Assembly (NCBI RefSeq): GCF_019207025.1
Contig: NZ_JAEEGC010000038.1
Coordinates: 1-57,426 of the forward strand
DNA: 57,426 bases
Direction of reading: 5' to 3'
From: Clostridium thailandense
GTDB lineage: Bacteria; Bacillota; Clostridia; Clostridiales; Clostridiaceae
The position numbers and the translations under genes are program-made. This document shows positions 9,823 through 18,512 of this stretch, piece after piece; the stretch's first letter is position 1, and each line of letters starts with the position of its first letter. The notes under the pieces were generated by a model. It ran no database searches and was not told the origin of the DNA. It saw nothing but the letters and a program-made list of their open reading frames with translations.

Positions 9823-10692
9823 CTACCATCCTCTTTCAGCATACTTATTACTTAAATCTCTTAAATCTATTCCACTTATAGGTTCACCTAAATCTTCCGA
9901 AACTTCTGCAAGTACTTTAGGATCATTGTAATAGGTTGTTGCTAATACTATAGCCCTTGCCCTTTTTTCTGGTTCTGATGATTTAAATATTCCAGAACCT
10001 ACAAAAACTCCTTCTGAACCTAATTGCATCATCAGTGCTGCATCCGCTGGAGTCGCTACACCACCAGCAGCAAAGTTAACTACGGGTAATTTTCCTTCCT
10101 TCCAAACATATTTCACAAGATCATAAGGCGCTCCCATTTCCTTAGCTATTGTCATAAGCTCTTGTTCTGAAGCATTTTTTACCTTTCTAATCTCATCCAT
10201 CATGCATCTCATATGACGAACAGCCTCAACTACATTACCAGTTCCAGCTTCCCCTTTAGTTCTTATCATTGATGCTCCTTCTCCAATTCTTCTTAAGGCT
10301 TCTCCAAGATTTTTAGCTCCACATACAAAAGGTACTTTAAAATCCCATTTATTTATGTGAAAAGCTTCATCTGCAGGTGTTAAAACTTCACTCTCATCAA
10401 TGTAATCTATTTCTAAGTTTTCAAGTATTTGTGCTTCAACAAAATGGCCTATTCTAACTTTAGCCATAACTGGTATTGTCACTGATGCCTTAATTTCTTT
10501 AATCATTTTTGGATCAGACATCCTTGCTACTCCACCTTGTTTCCTTATATCTGATGGAACCCTTTCTAAAGCCATAACAGCACAAGCTCCTGCCTTTTCT
10601 GCTATCTCAGCCTCCTTGGGATTTACAACATCCATTATTACTCCACCTTTGAGCATTTGTGCTAAATTCTTGTTCAATTCATAGTTTTTCAT
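9823..10692 (-). CDS. pdxS: Pyridoxal 5'-phosphate synthase lyase subunit
   Basis: Builds pyridoxal 5'-phosphate from ribose 5-phosphate, glyceraldehyde 3-phosphate and ammonia supplied by PdxT. The protein is 289 residues with the highly conserved (beta/alpha)8 sequence: D21 in [17 protein letters not shown], the Schiff-base lysine K78 in MAKVRIGH, the [11 protein letters not shown] block, and the GEAGTGN phosphate loop. GGAGG precedes the ATG. It is first in the pdxST operon, with its own promoter and a palindromic site just upstream. No terminator separates it from the accessory operon upstream, so read-through from that operon is possible. Confidence 0.96.
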   Translation of the reverse strand: MKNYELNKNLAQMLKGGVIMDVVNPKEAEIAEKAGACAVMALERVPSDIRKQGGVARMSDPKMIKEIKASVTIPVMAKVRIGHFVEAQILENLEIDYIDESEVLTPADEAFHINKWDFKVPFVCGAKNLGEALRRIGEGASMIRTKGEAGTGNVVEAVRHMRCMMDEIRKVKNASEQELMTIAKEMGAPYDLVKYVWKEGKLPVVNFAAGGVATPADAALMMQLGSEGVFVGSGIFKSSEPEKRARAIVLATTYYNDPKVLAEVSEDLGEPISGIDLRDLSNKYAERGW

Positions 10693-10725
10693 TATTATAC
10701 CTCCGACATATTTATTATAAATATT

Positions 10726-10769
10726 ATAATAAAGTAAAACTTCGTTAGCTTCAAATGTATCGATACATT
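10726..10769 (-). promoter_or_regulatory. pdxS promoter with a 16-bp operator-like palindrome
   Basis: On the minus strand TTGAAG (10749-10754) and TATTAT (10726-10731) are spaced by 17 nt. A perfect 16-bp palindrome, AATGTATCGATACATT (10754-10769), abuts and overlaps the -35 by one base. No T-run follows, so it is not a terminator. It is a candidate regulator-binding site for pdxST. No MocR-type PdxR gene is in the window. Confidence 0.6.
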
Positions 10770-10808
10770 CATGTTGTAATATTTATATAATGTCGTGATT
10801 ATCTATAT

Positions 10809-11612
10809 TTACTTATAGTCTTCTGCCTTATAGTCTGCATCATAGTTTGGTGCTAAATTTTTCTCAAGACCTTCTGCTCTCATTATTATTCTTATATTGT
10901 GTCTCTCCACTGCAGATAGTTGCTTTCCTTCTCCCGTAAATTTAGTATCAGGCTTATACCATGACTTTCCTTTAAAATAGCTTTCATAAGGTTCTCCTTC
11001 AAAAACGTATCCATGCCTAGCAAATATCTCGTTTCTTGCTAACGCTAATTTTTCCTTGCTCATGTTTTTAACATCTTTTGCAGTTAAAGGTTTTTTATTG
11101 CTATAAGGAAATATATATTCACCTGCTTTACTATTTCCTGAATTGCTATTCTTATTTGAATTGGAGTTATTATACTCCACAGTTTGATTATTTCCAATTT
11201 CTGTATTTTGATTACTTTTTGTATTGTTACTTACATAGAATATGTATCCCCCTATAAAACTAAAAAGAAAGAGCACTCCAAGAATTATATAAAAACTTTT
11301 TCCTATTCTTAAGCCTTCTGTATATCTTTCTTCTTCCTCACTCCTGTAATATTGCGAATCATCCTGTAAGTTTTCATTTCTTGTAAAATGATCCTTTTCC
11401 TTCTTATCTTCAGGTATACTTATTCTGTCTGTATTCCATTTACATTCCTTGATACTATTCATATCAGAATTGGTTTTATTTGTTGCAGTCTCTAAATTTT
11501 TTGTAGTTTTTTCTTCAACTACTATATTTTCTGATTCTCTCCTTGTTCCACAAGTACTGCAGAACTTATCATTTTCGTCAAAAGGGGTTCCACATTTTTT
11601 ACATTTATCCAT
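10809..11612 (-). CDS. Zinc-ribbon, single-pass membrane protein with YARHG domain
   Basis: Last gene of the accessory operon. The N-terminus is a zinc ribbon (C4, C7, C18, C21). It is followed by about 80 polar, charged residues, a single transmembrane helix near residues 105-128, an Asn/Ser-rich stretch and a C-terminal YARHG domain (ALARNEIFARHGYVFEG to about residue 255). YARHG domains are predicted to be extracellular, so the protein should join a cytoplasmic zinc ribbon to an outer binding domain and may be a sensor for the system. The start is ambiguous: AGGTGG is 9 nt before ATG 11612 and only 3 nt before ATG 11618. The gene follows the short GAP1 gene by 37 nt. Confidence 0.75.
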   Translation of the reverse strand: MDKCKKCGTPFDENDKFCSTCGTRRESENIVVEEKTTKNLETATNKTNSDMNSIKECKWNTDRISIPEDKKEKDHFTRNENLQDDSQYYRSEEEERYTEGLRIGKSFYIILGVLFLFSFIGGYIFYVSNNTKSNQNTEIGNNQTVEYNNSNSNKNSNSGNSKAGEYIFPYSNKKPLTAKDVKNMSKEKLALARNEIFARHGYVFEGEPYESYFKGKSWYKPDTKFTGEGKQLSAVERHNIRIIMRAEGLEKNLAPNYDADYKAEDYK

Positions 11613-11649
11613 TTTCATCAACCACCTCAACTATATAAAGCGTAAAATC

Positions 11650-12774
11650 TTATTTGGTAAGTCTAGTCTTAATCTTTAAAATAAAATCATTAATCTTTTT
11701 ATAAATACCATATATCTTTCTCTTATATTTATTTAAATCTTTCAATTGATGCTCGTAATCTGTGTTATATTTACGCCCACATCCTTCTTCATTCTCTTCA
11801 GTAATCATAGTTTCTTCTGGATTTAGTGATAATGGATTAAGAATATTATCATAGCATCGAATATCCAGCTTACTGTCATCAATAGAGGTCTGTGCTTTAT
11901 AGAAAAATTCATTTAGCTTTTCTTTATTCTCTATGTTATCCATAATAAAATCCAAAAATATGTGTTCCTCTTCATCAATACCTTCTAAATGAAAATTGTT
12001 ATCTGCAATATTAAAAATATATCCAGACTTTAGTTCAGTATTTATTCTTTTAATACTTCCTTTACATAAAAAAACTATATTTATTAGCTCTTTGTTTTTT
12101 GGCTCTTTCATGTAAGTTATAAAGCCTATTCTTTTTCTTAAATCAAGAGGAAGTGCTCTATATAGATATTTTAATATCCCCTTTGCCAAAATTTCCATGT
12201 TATCTAAATTTGAGTCTAATACTATATATATTTTTTTCTTATGTTTAGCTATATCAAAACATGCTCTAATTAGATTTAAAAAAGTTTCTTTACATAGATT
12301 AGTCGATGAAAACAGCTCATTTATTGAGCCCAAACAGTCTTTTTCTCTATTTTCCTTAATTTTTAAAACTTGAGATATGACCGAACCTTTATTAATATCA
12401 TAGTCTGATACAAATCCTCCCGAAAATATAATCTTCTCAGGATTCTCTATGTACTCGTTTCTTTCATCTTCTGAAATGACATAATTATGAGTAAAATATC
12501 TATTTCTCTGTCCCGTATAATCCTTTCCACAGAAAACAGATTGTCCTAATATCATCCTGTTATCCTCCGTATTTACACAAAACAGAGAAACAGGATATTT
12601 TGATCCATCTTCCTCTCCTGCAAGAGATGCTGGTATTTCGTAAAAGCATAAATTATGAAGTGTACCGATTATAAATTCATCCTCCAATTTATTACTTTTA
12701 GCTATTGTATCATAACCAGGAGTCTTGCTATATATTCCTTTTCTTTCTCTCGTATAATAGTGTTGATCGATCAT
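11650..12774 (-). CDS. Short GTPase-associated protein 1 (GAP1)-like protein
   Basis: A 374-residue protein whose first ~300 residues match the 891-residue protein at 25169: both begin with a QxxYT-type strand and share the block GKDYTGQRNRYFTH (83-96 here), then an AKHKKKIYIVLDS strand and a LPLDLRKRIGFITY block. I recognise this as the GAP1 N-terminal module that accompanies zinc-ribbon GTPases in predicted conflict systems. It lacks the long helical C-terminus of its relative and ends in a basic tail. It starts 3 nt after the stop of the GTPase gene 12778-14055, with its ribosome-binding site inside that gene, so the two are translationally coupled and probably partners. The biochemical activity is unknown. 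Confidence 0.65.
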   Translation of the reverse strand: MIDQHYYTRERKGIYSKTPGYDTIAKSNKLEDEFIIGTLHNLCFYEIPASLAGEEDGSKYPVSLFCVNTEDNRMILGQSVFCGKDYTGQRNRYFTHNYVISEDERNEYIENPEKIIFSGGFVSDYDINKGSVISQVLKIKENREKDCLGSINELFSSTNLCKETFLNLIRACFDIAKHKKKIYIVLDSNLDNMEILAKGILKYLYRALPLDLRKRIGFITYMKEPKNKELINIVFLCKGSIKRINTELKSGYIFNIADNNFHLEGIDEEEHIFLDFIMDNIENKEKLNEFFYKAQTSIDDSKLDIRCYDNILNPLSLNPEETMITEENEEGCGRKYNTDYEHQLKDLNKYKRKIYGIYKKINDFILKIKTRLTK

Positions 12775-12777
12775 TTA

Positions 12778-14055
12778 CTACTCTCTTCCTCCATCCAAAT
12801 AATTCATTTGATAGAGCAGCCATAAAAAGGGTTCATCCACTCTTATGGGACTTATATTAGTACTGCTATCTATCTTAAGATTTTGAGGATTACAGCCTAA
12901 TGAAGAAACAGCAAAATATCCTGTAATTCCAAAATAAGTGTCCATAGCACCTTTGAAAGCACCATCAACCTTTCCTAAAAATTTTCTAACTTCTCCATCT
13001 ATGTTCTCATATTCATTTAAGTTAAAAAATTTTCCATGTTCATAATTTTTGAAAATATTACTATTTGAACCTATATACTCCTCATCATTTAAATTCTTAA
13101 GCATATCACTTTTAGTAACCACGATTGCCGTAGGTATATTAGTTTTTTCATTAGATTGCTTAGATATAAAATTCTCAAATAAATATACAATTATATCTTT
13201 TGGTTCCTGATACTTTTCCGTAAAATCCCCCTTAAACTCTTTATTAGCAAGACTTATTTTCTTTCTTAAGGCTTTCATCTGTAATGGATCTATTAGAAAT
13301 ATTATACCATCAGAATTTTTTATATGGTCTCCATGTTTATCTATGTATCCTCTATCTGTCATTCCTTCACCAGGCACATCATAAAATATTAGAGTGAGAG
13401 GAGGTATTTTATCATTCTTAAATTTAAGATTTTCAATTAGCGGCTCCATATGCTGTTTAGGTGTAGGATCCAACATTATATTTTTATCAAAAATCCTTTC
13501 TTGATTTTCTCTTATCTCATCGTTATAAGCAGAGCTACCTGCAATAAGTGATGCATCTATCCTTTCACCAGTATATCTCTCTAATACATGCAGAAGAGTT
13601 GTCATATATACAGACTTTCCAACCTGTGAGGCTCCTACCACCGAAATAATCTTAGAGGGTCCTCTTCCAGAAGTTATAGGAAGTTCATTATGACAATAAG
13701 GACATAATCTCTCACTAGTGTTTGTATCATACTTATCCTTAACTTCTATGAGCACTTTATCTACTCTAATTTTATTACTTTCTGGAAGTCCTTCTACTTT
13801 AATTATAGGGTTTATTTCACCATATACTCCCTTTCCAATCCTTTTATTATATTCATTAAGCAATTCATCTACAGCTTTTTCATACTCGGGATCTCCTTTT
13901 TCTGAGTGAGATGCCCTAAAAGCTACCTGTTCAGTTTTAAATTTTTTAAAACAAAAAGGACATTTTATCATAAAAGGCCCTTTTTCATAAGTTGCCTTTC
14001 TATAATCATTGTTCTGTTTCTTATTGTCATTCCGAAAAAGTCCAAAAAAGCCCAT
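12778..14055 (-). CDS. Zinc-ribbon TRAFAC-type GTPase (DO-GTPase family), distal copy
   Basis: A 425-residue P-loop GTPase of the kind paired with GAP1 proteins. Two split CxxC pairs (C32/C35 and C118/C121) form a zinc ribbon around an inserted strand-rich segment. G1 is GASQVGKS (141-148), G3 is YDVPGEGM, the block GIIFLIDPLQ follows, and G4 is TKSD. The C-terminus ends in RVDEPFLWLLY, nearly identical to the end of the GTPase at 27846. All GTP-binding motifs look intact. It follows an unusual 91-nt gap containing an inverted repeat, then is coupled to the GAP1 gene. I infer a molecular switch. Nucleotide preference and partners are not shown by sequence. Confidence 0.78.
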   Translation of the reverse strand: MGFFGLFRNDNKKQNNDYRKATYEKGPFMIKCPFCFKKFKTEQVAFRASHSEKGDPEYEKAVDELLNEYNKRIGKGVYGEINPIIKVEGLPESNKIRVDKVLIEVKDKYDTNTSERLCPYCHNELPITSGRGPSKIISVVGASQVGKSVYMTTLLHVLERYTGERIDASLIAGSSAYNDEIRENQERIFDKNIMLDPTPKQHMEPLIENLKFKNDKIPPLTLIFYDVPGEGMTDRGYIDKHGDHIKNSDGIIFLIDPLQMKALRKKISLANKEFKGDFTEKYQEPKDIIVYLFENFISKQSNEKTNIPTAIVVTKSDMLKNLNDEEYIGSNSNIFKNYEHGKFFNLNEYENIDGEVRKFLGKVDGAFKGAMDTYFGITGYFAVSSLGCNPQNLKIDSSTNISPIRVDEPFLWLLYQMNYLDGGRE

Positions 14056-14080
14056 AACACAATGCTCCTTTCATATGTAC

Positions 14081-14138
14081 GTTAAGTATCGTCCGTCGAC
14101 ATCTATATGTATATAGCCAACCACGGCCGAAAGTTGAT
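14081..14138. repeat. Imperfect inverted repeat inside the accessory operon
   Basis: Arms 14081-14108 and 14111-14138 pair at about 17 of 28 positions, with a GC-rich core (ACGGCCGA) that stands out in AT-rich DNA. Bases 14081-14107 match window bases 30-56 at about 22 of 27 positions, so it belongs to the same repeat family as the left edge and the element at 30291-30580. It fills most of the 91-nt gap between two operon genes. Confidence 0.45.
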
Positions 14139-14146
14139 TTGGGTAT

Positions 14147-14791
14147 CTATACCTGCTTTAAATCATATATGTTTCCATATTTCTCTACATCTTTTATAAA
14201 AACCTTCACATATTCATTTTTATCAACTACTATTGGAGGCATACTATTTTCACCTGCTTGAATGTTGTTAATGAAATCAAAACATATTCCATCATCCTTG
14301 CTGACAGGGTAAGAACCATGTTTTTTCACATAACACAATGCATCTTTAGGTAAATGCATCTCTGAGTATACAGATATTTCTAAAGATTTTTCCTTGGAGA
14401 AAAAGCTAGTTAAAGACCTTTTTTCCTTAATCTCATATAAAACTTCAGGTTTACCTGTGCTTACTATTATCTCATTCTTTCCATCATACTGCTTCAATAA
14501 TAAAATATCTCCATCTGCCTCAACTGCTGGAAAAATCCAGTATTTATATTGGTTAATCTCTTTGATAGTCTCGCAATATCCATTAAACTCTTTATACTCT
14601 TCTCTAGTATACAGTTTTACATTTCTATCACTTATATTATCTAAATTAAAGTCTTCCAAAGCATTTGTTTTTAATACATATACTAAGTTTATATCTTTAG
14701 GCCATTTCCATTTTATACTAAATTTTTCTTTGTCTATATCAAAATTCACATCATATATTCCTTCATTATTAGGAAGTTCAACTACCCTCAC
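14147..14791 (-). CDS. Beta-rich (Fn3-like) protein, distal copy
   Basis: A 214-residue soluble protein, predicted mainly beta. It is clearly related to the C-terminal two thirds of the protein at 29047-30093: both have F/L-S-[I/L]-x-W-x-WP followed by a hydrophobic strand, a P-[E/S]-x-x-YEIK block and a final NxYVKxF strand. The first half resembles a fibronectin-III-type fold. It lacks the acidic N-terminal part of its relative. The start is GTG 14791, with GGAAGGAAGG 7 nt upstream; the nearby ATG is followed at once by a stop. It probably acts as an adaptor for the GTPase encoded next. That role is inferred from gene order alone. Confidence 0.6.
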   Translation of the reverse strand: MRVVELPNNEGIYDVNFDIDKEKFSIKWKWPKDINLVYVLKTNALEDFNLDNISDRNVKLYTREEYKEFNGYCETIKEINQYKYWIFPAVEADGDILLLKQYDGKNEIIVSTGKPEVLYEIKEKRSLTSFFSKEKSLEISVYSEMHLPKDALCYVKKHGSYPVSKDDGICFDFINNIQAGENSMPPIVVDKNEYVKVFIKDVEKYGNIYDLKQV

Positions 14792-14807
14792 TACATTACC
14801 TTCCTTC

Positions 14808-16070
14808 CTAGCTAAAATTATTGAAATTTTTGCCGTTATATAATTCGAGTTCTTTATTTTTGTTTATATAAGAGCCTTTAGAGTAATTCTTTACATCTAC
14901 CTTTATAGGAATAAGAGTAAATATTAATGCCATAATTATATCGGCAAAAGCTCTATGCAAAAATCCAAGCCATGGAAAATATAAAAAACCTATTTCAATA
15001 ATTGCCCCTGCTACAACTCCTCCAATAAAACCACCGACTAAGAATCCTTTTAAGAGATTTTTGTTATCGAAGGTAAGGCTTACTCCTGCAGCTATTAAGC
15101 ATCCTATTACTGCGATGAATAAAATTCTAAGTATCATATAGAAGGATGATGACTCATAAACTCCATCTCTCTTATCTACAAGCAGCCTCTGTTGTAGATC
15201 CATATATATTTTATTAAATACCCCTTTTAAATCCTTAACTTCTTTTACACTATAGTAGTTACCATTGCTTTCCCTTGATATTTTCTTTAAAATGTAAAAG
15301 TTATTTTCACTTAACATTCCAATAGTGTATATAGGAATACCGTTACTTTTAAAAGGTTTCATTGTTTCATCAAACTTCTGAGCTAAATCGTATGTATCTC
15401 CACCATCCGATAGTAAAATTACCATGGCATTTCTGCCAGAATTCTCTGATGACTTTATTTCATCATAGGCCTTTAAAAGTGCCTCTCTCATATTAGTATT
15501 ACCTTTTGCATTTTCATGCTGTTTTAATTTTTCTTCTATATCCTTTTTAGTCTTATCTGTAACTTTCGTCATGGGAAATATCTGCTCCGCAGTGTCATCA
15601 AATCTATAAAAAGAAACCCTATTCTCTTCATTCATACTATCTAATAAATCTAAAGCGGCAGAAAATCTCTCATTATTTGGATCGGTTTTACTCATACTTC
15701 CTGACGTGTCCATAACAAATACAACATCGCTAATTTTCTTTACTTTTCCAATACCAGTTTCATATAGAAATTGAAAGAGCATTCCAGCAATAAAGAGCAT
15801 AATCAATGTGCATGGGATTAAAAATTTAAAAGAAGTTTTTAAATAATTATTTTTCCAACTAAACCCATTAAGCCTGGGATTTATCATCTCTGCTATAAGA
15901 CACATACCGCCAATGCACAATGCTAAAACTCCAAAATACACTCCCATTAAAACACTATGAGATAACTTATACCTATAAGCACCTATTATTACTTCTCCAA
16001 TAATAAAACCTACAACTCCCCCTATTGTACTCATTACTAACATAGTCAAATTTATTCTTTTTTCTACCAA
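14808..16070 (-). CDS. Membrane protein with von Willebrand A domain between TM helices
   Basis: About 420 residues. Three N-terminal transmembrane helices lead to a vWA domain with an intact metal-binding (MIDAS) motif DTSGS at residues 121-125, supported by a LLSDGGDTYD block. Three more C-terminal helices follow. With the usual topology the vWA domain would face outside, but this is inferred. vWA domains bind protein ligands through the metal site. The start is probably TTG 16070, because GGGGGTG lies 7 nt before it, while the GTG at 16085 has no ribosome-binding site. It sits between the 781-residue protein and the beta-rich protein. Confidence 0.75.
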   Translation of the reverse strand: MVEKRINLTMLVMSTIGGVVGFIIGEVIIGAYRYKLSHSVLMGVYFGVLALCIGGMCLIAEMINPRLNGFSWKNNYLKTSFKFLIPCTLIMLFIAGMLFQFLYETGIGKVKKISDVVFVMDTSGSMSKTDPNNERFSAALDLLDSMNEENRVSFYRFDDTAEQIFPMTKVTDKTKKDIEEKLKQHENAKGNTNMREALLKAYDEIKSSENSGRNAMVILLSDGGDTYDLAQKFDETMKPFKSNGIPIYTIGMLSENNFYILKKISRESNGNYYSVKEVKDLKGVFNKIYMDLQQRLLVDKRDGVYESSSFYMILRILFIAVIGCLIAAGVSLTFDNKNLLKGFLVGGFIGGVVAGAIIEIGFLYFPWLGFLHRAFADIIMALIFTLIPIKVDVKNYSKGSYINKNKELELYNGKNFNNFS

Positions 16071-16101
16071 ATAATACACCCCCACTGTAAATAAAACTGC
16101 T

Positions 16102-18447
16102 TTAAATTATTTCTGGCAAATGTGACTCATCAATTCCATGAAGCTTATATTCATTTTCTATGCAATAGTTATAGAAATCCAGAGCTGTTCTAACATATAT
16201 AACATCTTTAGCCCCAAAGCCTCCCATTAAATTTAATTTTTCAATACCACTATTTCTTCTTTCATGTATGTACCCGATTTTGTAATTTCTTGTTTTTCTA
16301 TCGAAATCAAAAGCATATTTTATAAATTCACTACTGTAATCTCCAAAAAAGTATTTTTCCTGATATCCCTTTACATCATAGTTCATTAGATAACTTTTAA
16401 GTGCTGAATTATCATCGAGAATATCATAAAGCCGACGATAAAGTTCTTCCTTTGAAAGCACCTTAGTATTCAAGTCCTCCACATTGACATTTGCCCTTTC
16501 ATTAAATTCATCTTCAAAAGATCTATCAAATTCTTGCTCCGTCAAAATATAACTACTACAAAACTGTGCTATTTTAGCAAGTAGCTGCTCCTTTCCTTTT
16601 TCTAAATTTTGAGATAAATCCCCAATATATTTTTCTTCAAAATAAAAAAACTCTCCGTGCTTCTTTTCTAAATTATCAACAATACGCTTTACTACACTAG
16701 TATAATAAACTTTTACATTTTGAGCAGTGTATTCATCCTGATACTTAATTATTTCATTTTCATACTCTTTAATATCTTCACTAATTAAATTAATGTGATC
16801 TATCTTCTCAAAGAGTTCTCTATTGATCTTAAATAATACATTTTCATATTTTTCCAGGACTTTTCCAGTAATAATCAGCTTTAGCTTTTCAAATTTTTTT
16901 CCATATAACTCTAAAAATATCTTTTTTCTTGCATCCTTTAGTTTTCCACCTCTATTAAAAAGACCTTTAAATCCAATCCCTTCCGTGAGTCTCGATTGAT
17001 ATAATCCTTCAATTTCTCTAGTCATGTTCTCAATGTGCCTACTAAGCAAATCCCTCTTATTTCTTATGTATTCTATTCCTGCACCGTCTTCAGTAGTCCA
17101 TCTCCAGGCACAGTATAATCCTAATTTGTGATTGTTTAATATGTTTTCCTTTATTAATTTTCTCATTTCTTTTTCCAAATTCATATTTCGGAGATTATCT
17201 TCCGCAATTCTTACAAAATTTTGGTCAAAAAAGTTTTGGCATCTATCTTCATACAAACTTTCTTCTATTTGGCTTAGTGTAATTTGAGAAAGCCTTTTTT
17301 CAACAGAGGAGGTATTTAACATCATAATGCCATTCATGTCCATTAAAGTTATATCTGTATCTAAAATAGTTTCCACCTTTAAATTTATATTACCCTCATC
17401 TATTTTTAAGGTTTCAGCTATAAATTCTTTATCTTTTATTGAAAACTCTTTTAGCTTTTCTATGATATTTTCATAAAAGGCTCTCATCACCGTCACAGCA
17501 ATAGCACCATTAGGTCTTCTTACTTTTGAAAGGCCTGCTGTAATATATCTATTAATAGAGTCCTCAGCACCTATACTTGATTTAAATCTTCCATTATCAT
17601 AATATTGATTTTCCGTGTCTGAATAAGTCTCTACACTCACATTTCTATTCTTTAAAAGATTTATATAAGATATTATTTCATAATTGTTTTTCATAGATGC
17701 CGCTGGTATTATCCCTCTCTCATTTTTCTCCTCCAGCAAATACGTCATATAAAATACAGGTCCTTTATAATCTACTGTCAATTCTCTTCCTTCTCCGTAA
17801 ATAGCTATTTTCTCATTAAATACAAAACTCTCCTTTTGAGCATATTCTATTTCTCTAAAAAAACTTACTGAAGAAGCTTTAGAAAAAAATTCGTCTCCTA
17901 TATTTTTTTCCTTTATAAGAACGTATAAATCTGCAGCTCCAAGCTTAAACACTTCTAACATTCTTTTTTTTATAAGTATAGTTATCTCTGGAAGTATTAT
18001 ATTTAAAGGATCATCCGCCATAGTAACTACAGAAATATTAATTTTTTCAAAAGAATTAAATAAACTTCCATGTGATAGAATTCTATCCCTAGTTATGGTT
18101 ATCTTATCATTTAAATTCTGCAATAGTTCTTTGTCATTATAAAACTTATCTCTTATACTTTTTCTTAGGCATTTATTATCAACTAACTCATAATTAAACT
18201 TAAAGTTGAAATAGTTCTCTATATCTTCATAGCCTTCCGTCATAATATTAACAAAACAAACACCATCTCCGTTATCCCATTTTTCCCTTATAGTATTTCT
18301 AATATGTTCTGAAGCCTCTTTAACTCTATCTCCTATAAATACAAATAAAACAGGGTTATTTGCACTTCTCTGAGCATCACTGCTATATATTGTTTTATCT
18401 ACTTTCAAATCATATTCTCTAGCAAAGCCCCTTAATATATGATCCAT
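16102..18447 (-). CDS. Tubulin-neighbouring protein of unknown family, 781 residues
   Basis: I do not recognise this protein. The N-terminus has alternating hydrophobic strands and helices (VLFVFIGDRVKEASEHIRNTIREKW, GVCFVNIMTEGYEDI), suggesting a Rossmann-like or tubulin-like fold without an obvious glycine-rich nucleotide loop. The middle (about 400-650) is long, charged and helical with coiled-coil character, and includes a KGLFNRGGKLKDARKK basic stretch. The C-terminus ends in a compact domain (LNLMGGFGAKDVIYVRTALDFY). No transmembrane segment or signal peptide is seen. It follows the tubulin-like gene by 65 nt. A role as a partner or regulator of the tubulin-like protein is an inference from adjacency. 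Confidence 0.6.
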   Translation of the reverse strand: MDHILRGFAREYDLKVDKTIYSSDAQRSANNPVLFVFIGDRVKEASEHIRNTIREKWDNGDGVCFVNIMTEGYEDIENYFNFKFNYELVDNKCLRKSIRDKFYNDKELLQNLNDKITITRDRILSHGSLFNSFEKINISVVTMADDPLNIILPEITILIKKRMLEVFKLGAADLYVLIKEKNIGDEFFSKASSVSFFREIEYAQKESFVFNEKIAIYGEGRELTVDYKGPVFYMTYLLEEKNERGIIPAASMKNNYEIISYINLLKNRNVSVETYSDTENQYYDNGRFKSSIGAEDSINRYITAGLSKVRRPNGAIAVTVMRAFYENIIEKLKEFSIKDKEFIAETLKIDEGNINLKVETILDTDITLMDMNGIMMLNTSSVEKRLSQITLSQIEESLYEDRCQNFFDQNFVRIAEDNLRNMNLEKEMRKLIKENILNNHKLGLYCAWRWTTEDGAGIEYIRNKRDLLSRHIENMTREIEGLYQSRLTEGIGFKGLFNRGGKLKDARKKIFLELYGKKFEKLKLIITGKVLEKYENVLFKINRELFEKIDHINLISEDIKEYENEIIKYQDEYTAQNVKVYYTSVVKRIVDNLEKKHGEFFYFEEKYIGDLSQNLEKGKEQLLAKIAQFCSSYILTEQEFDRSFEDEFNERANVNVEDLNTKVLSKEELYRRLYDILDDNSALKSYLMNYDVKGYQEKYFFGDYSSEFIKYAFDFDRKTRNYKIGYIHERRNSGIEKLNLMGGFGAKDVIYVRTALDFYNYCIENEYKLHGIDESHLPEII

Positions 18448-18512
18448 AAAAATTCCTCCACATTATATCTTAAGGAAACGGAAGGTAAGGCTGCCCCTCA
18501 CCTTCAAAACTA

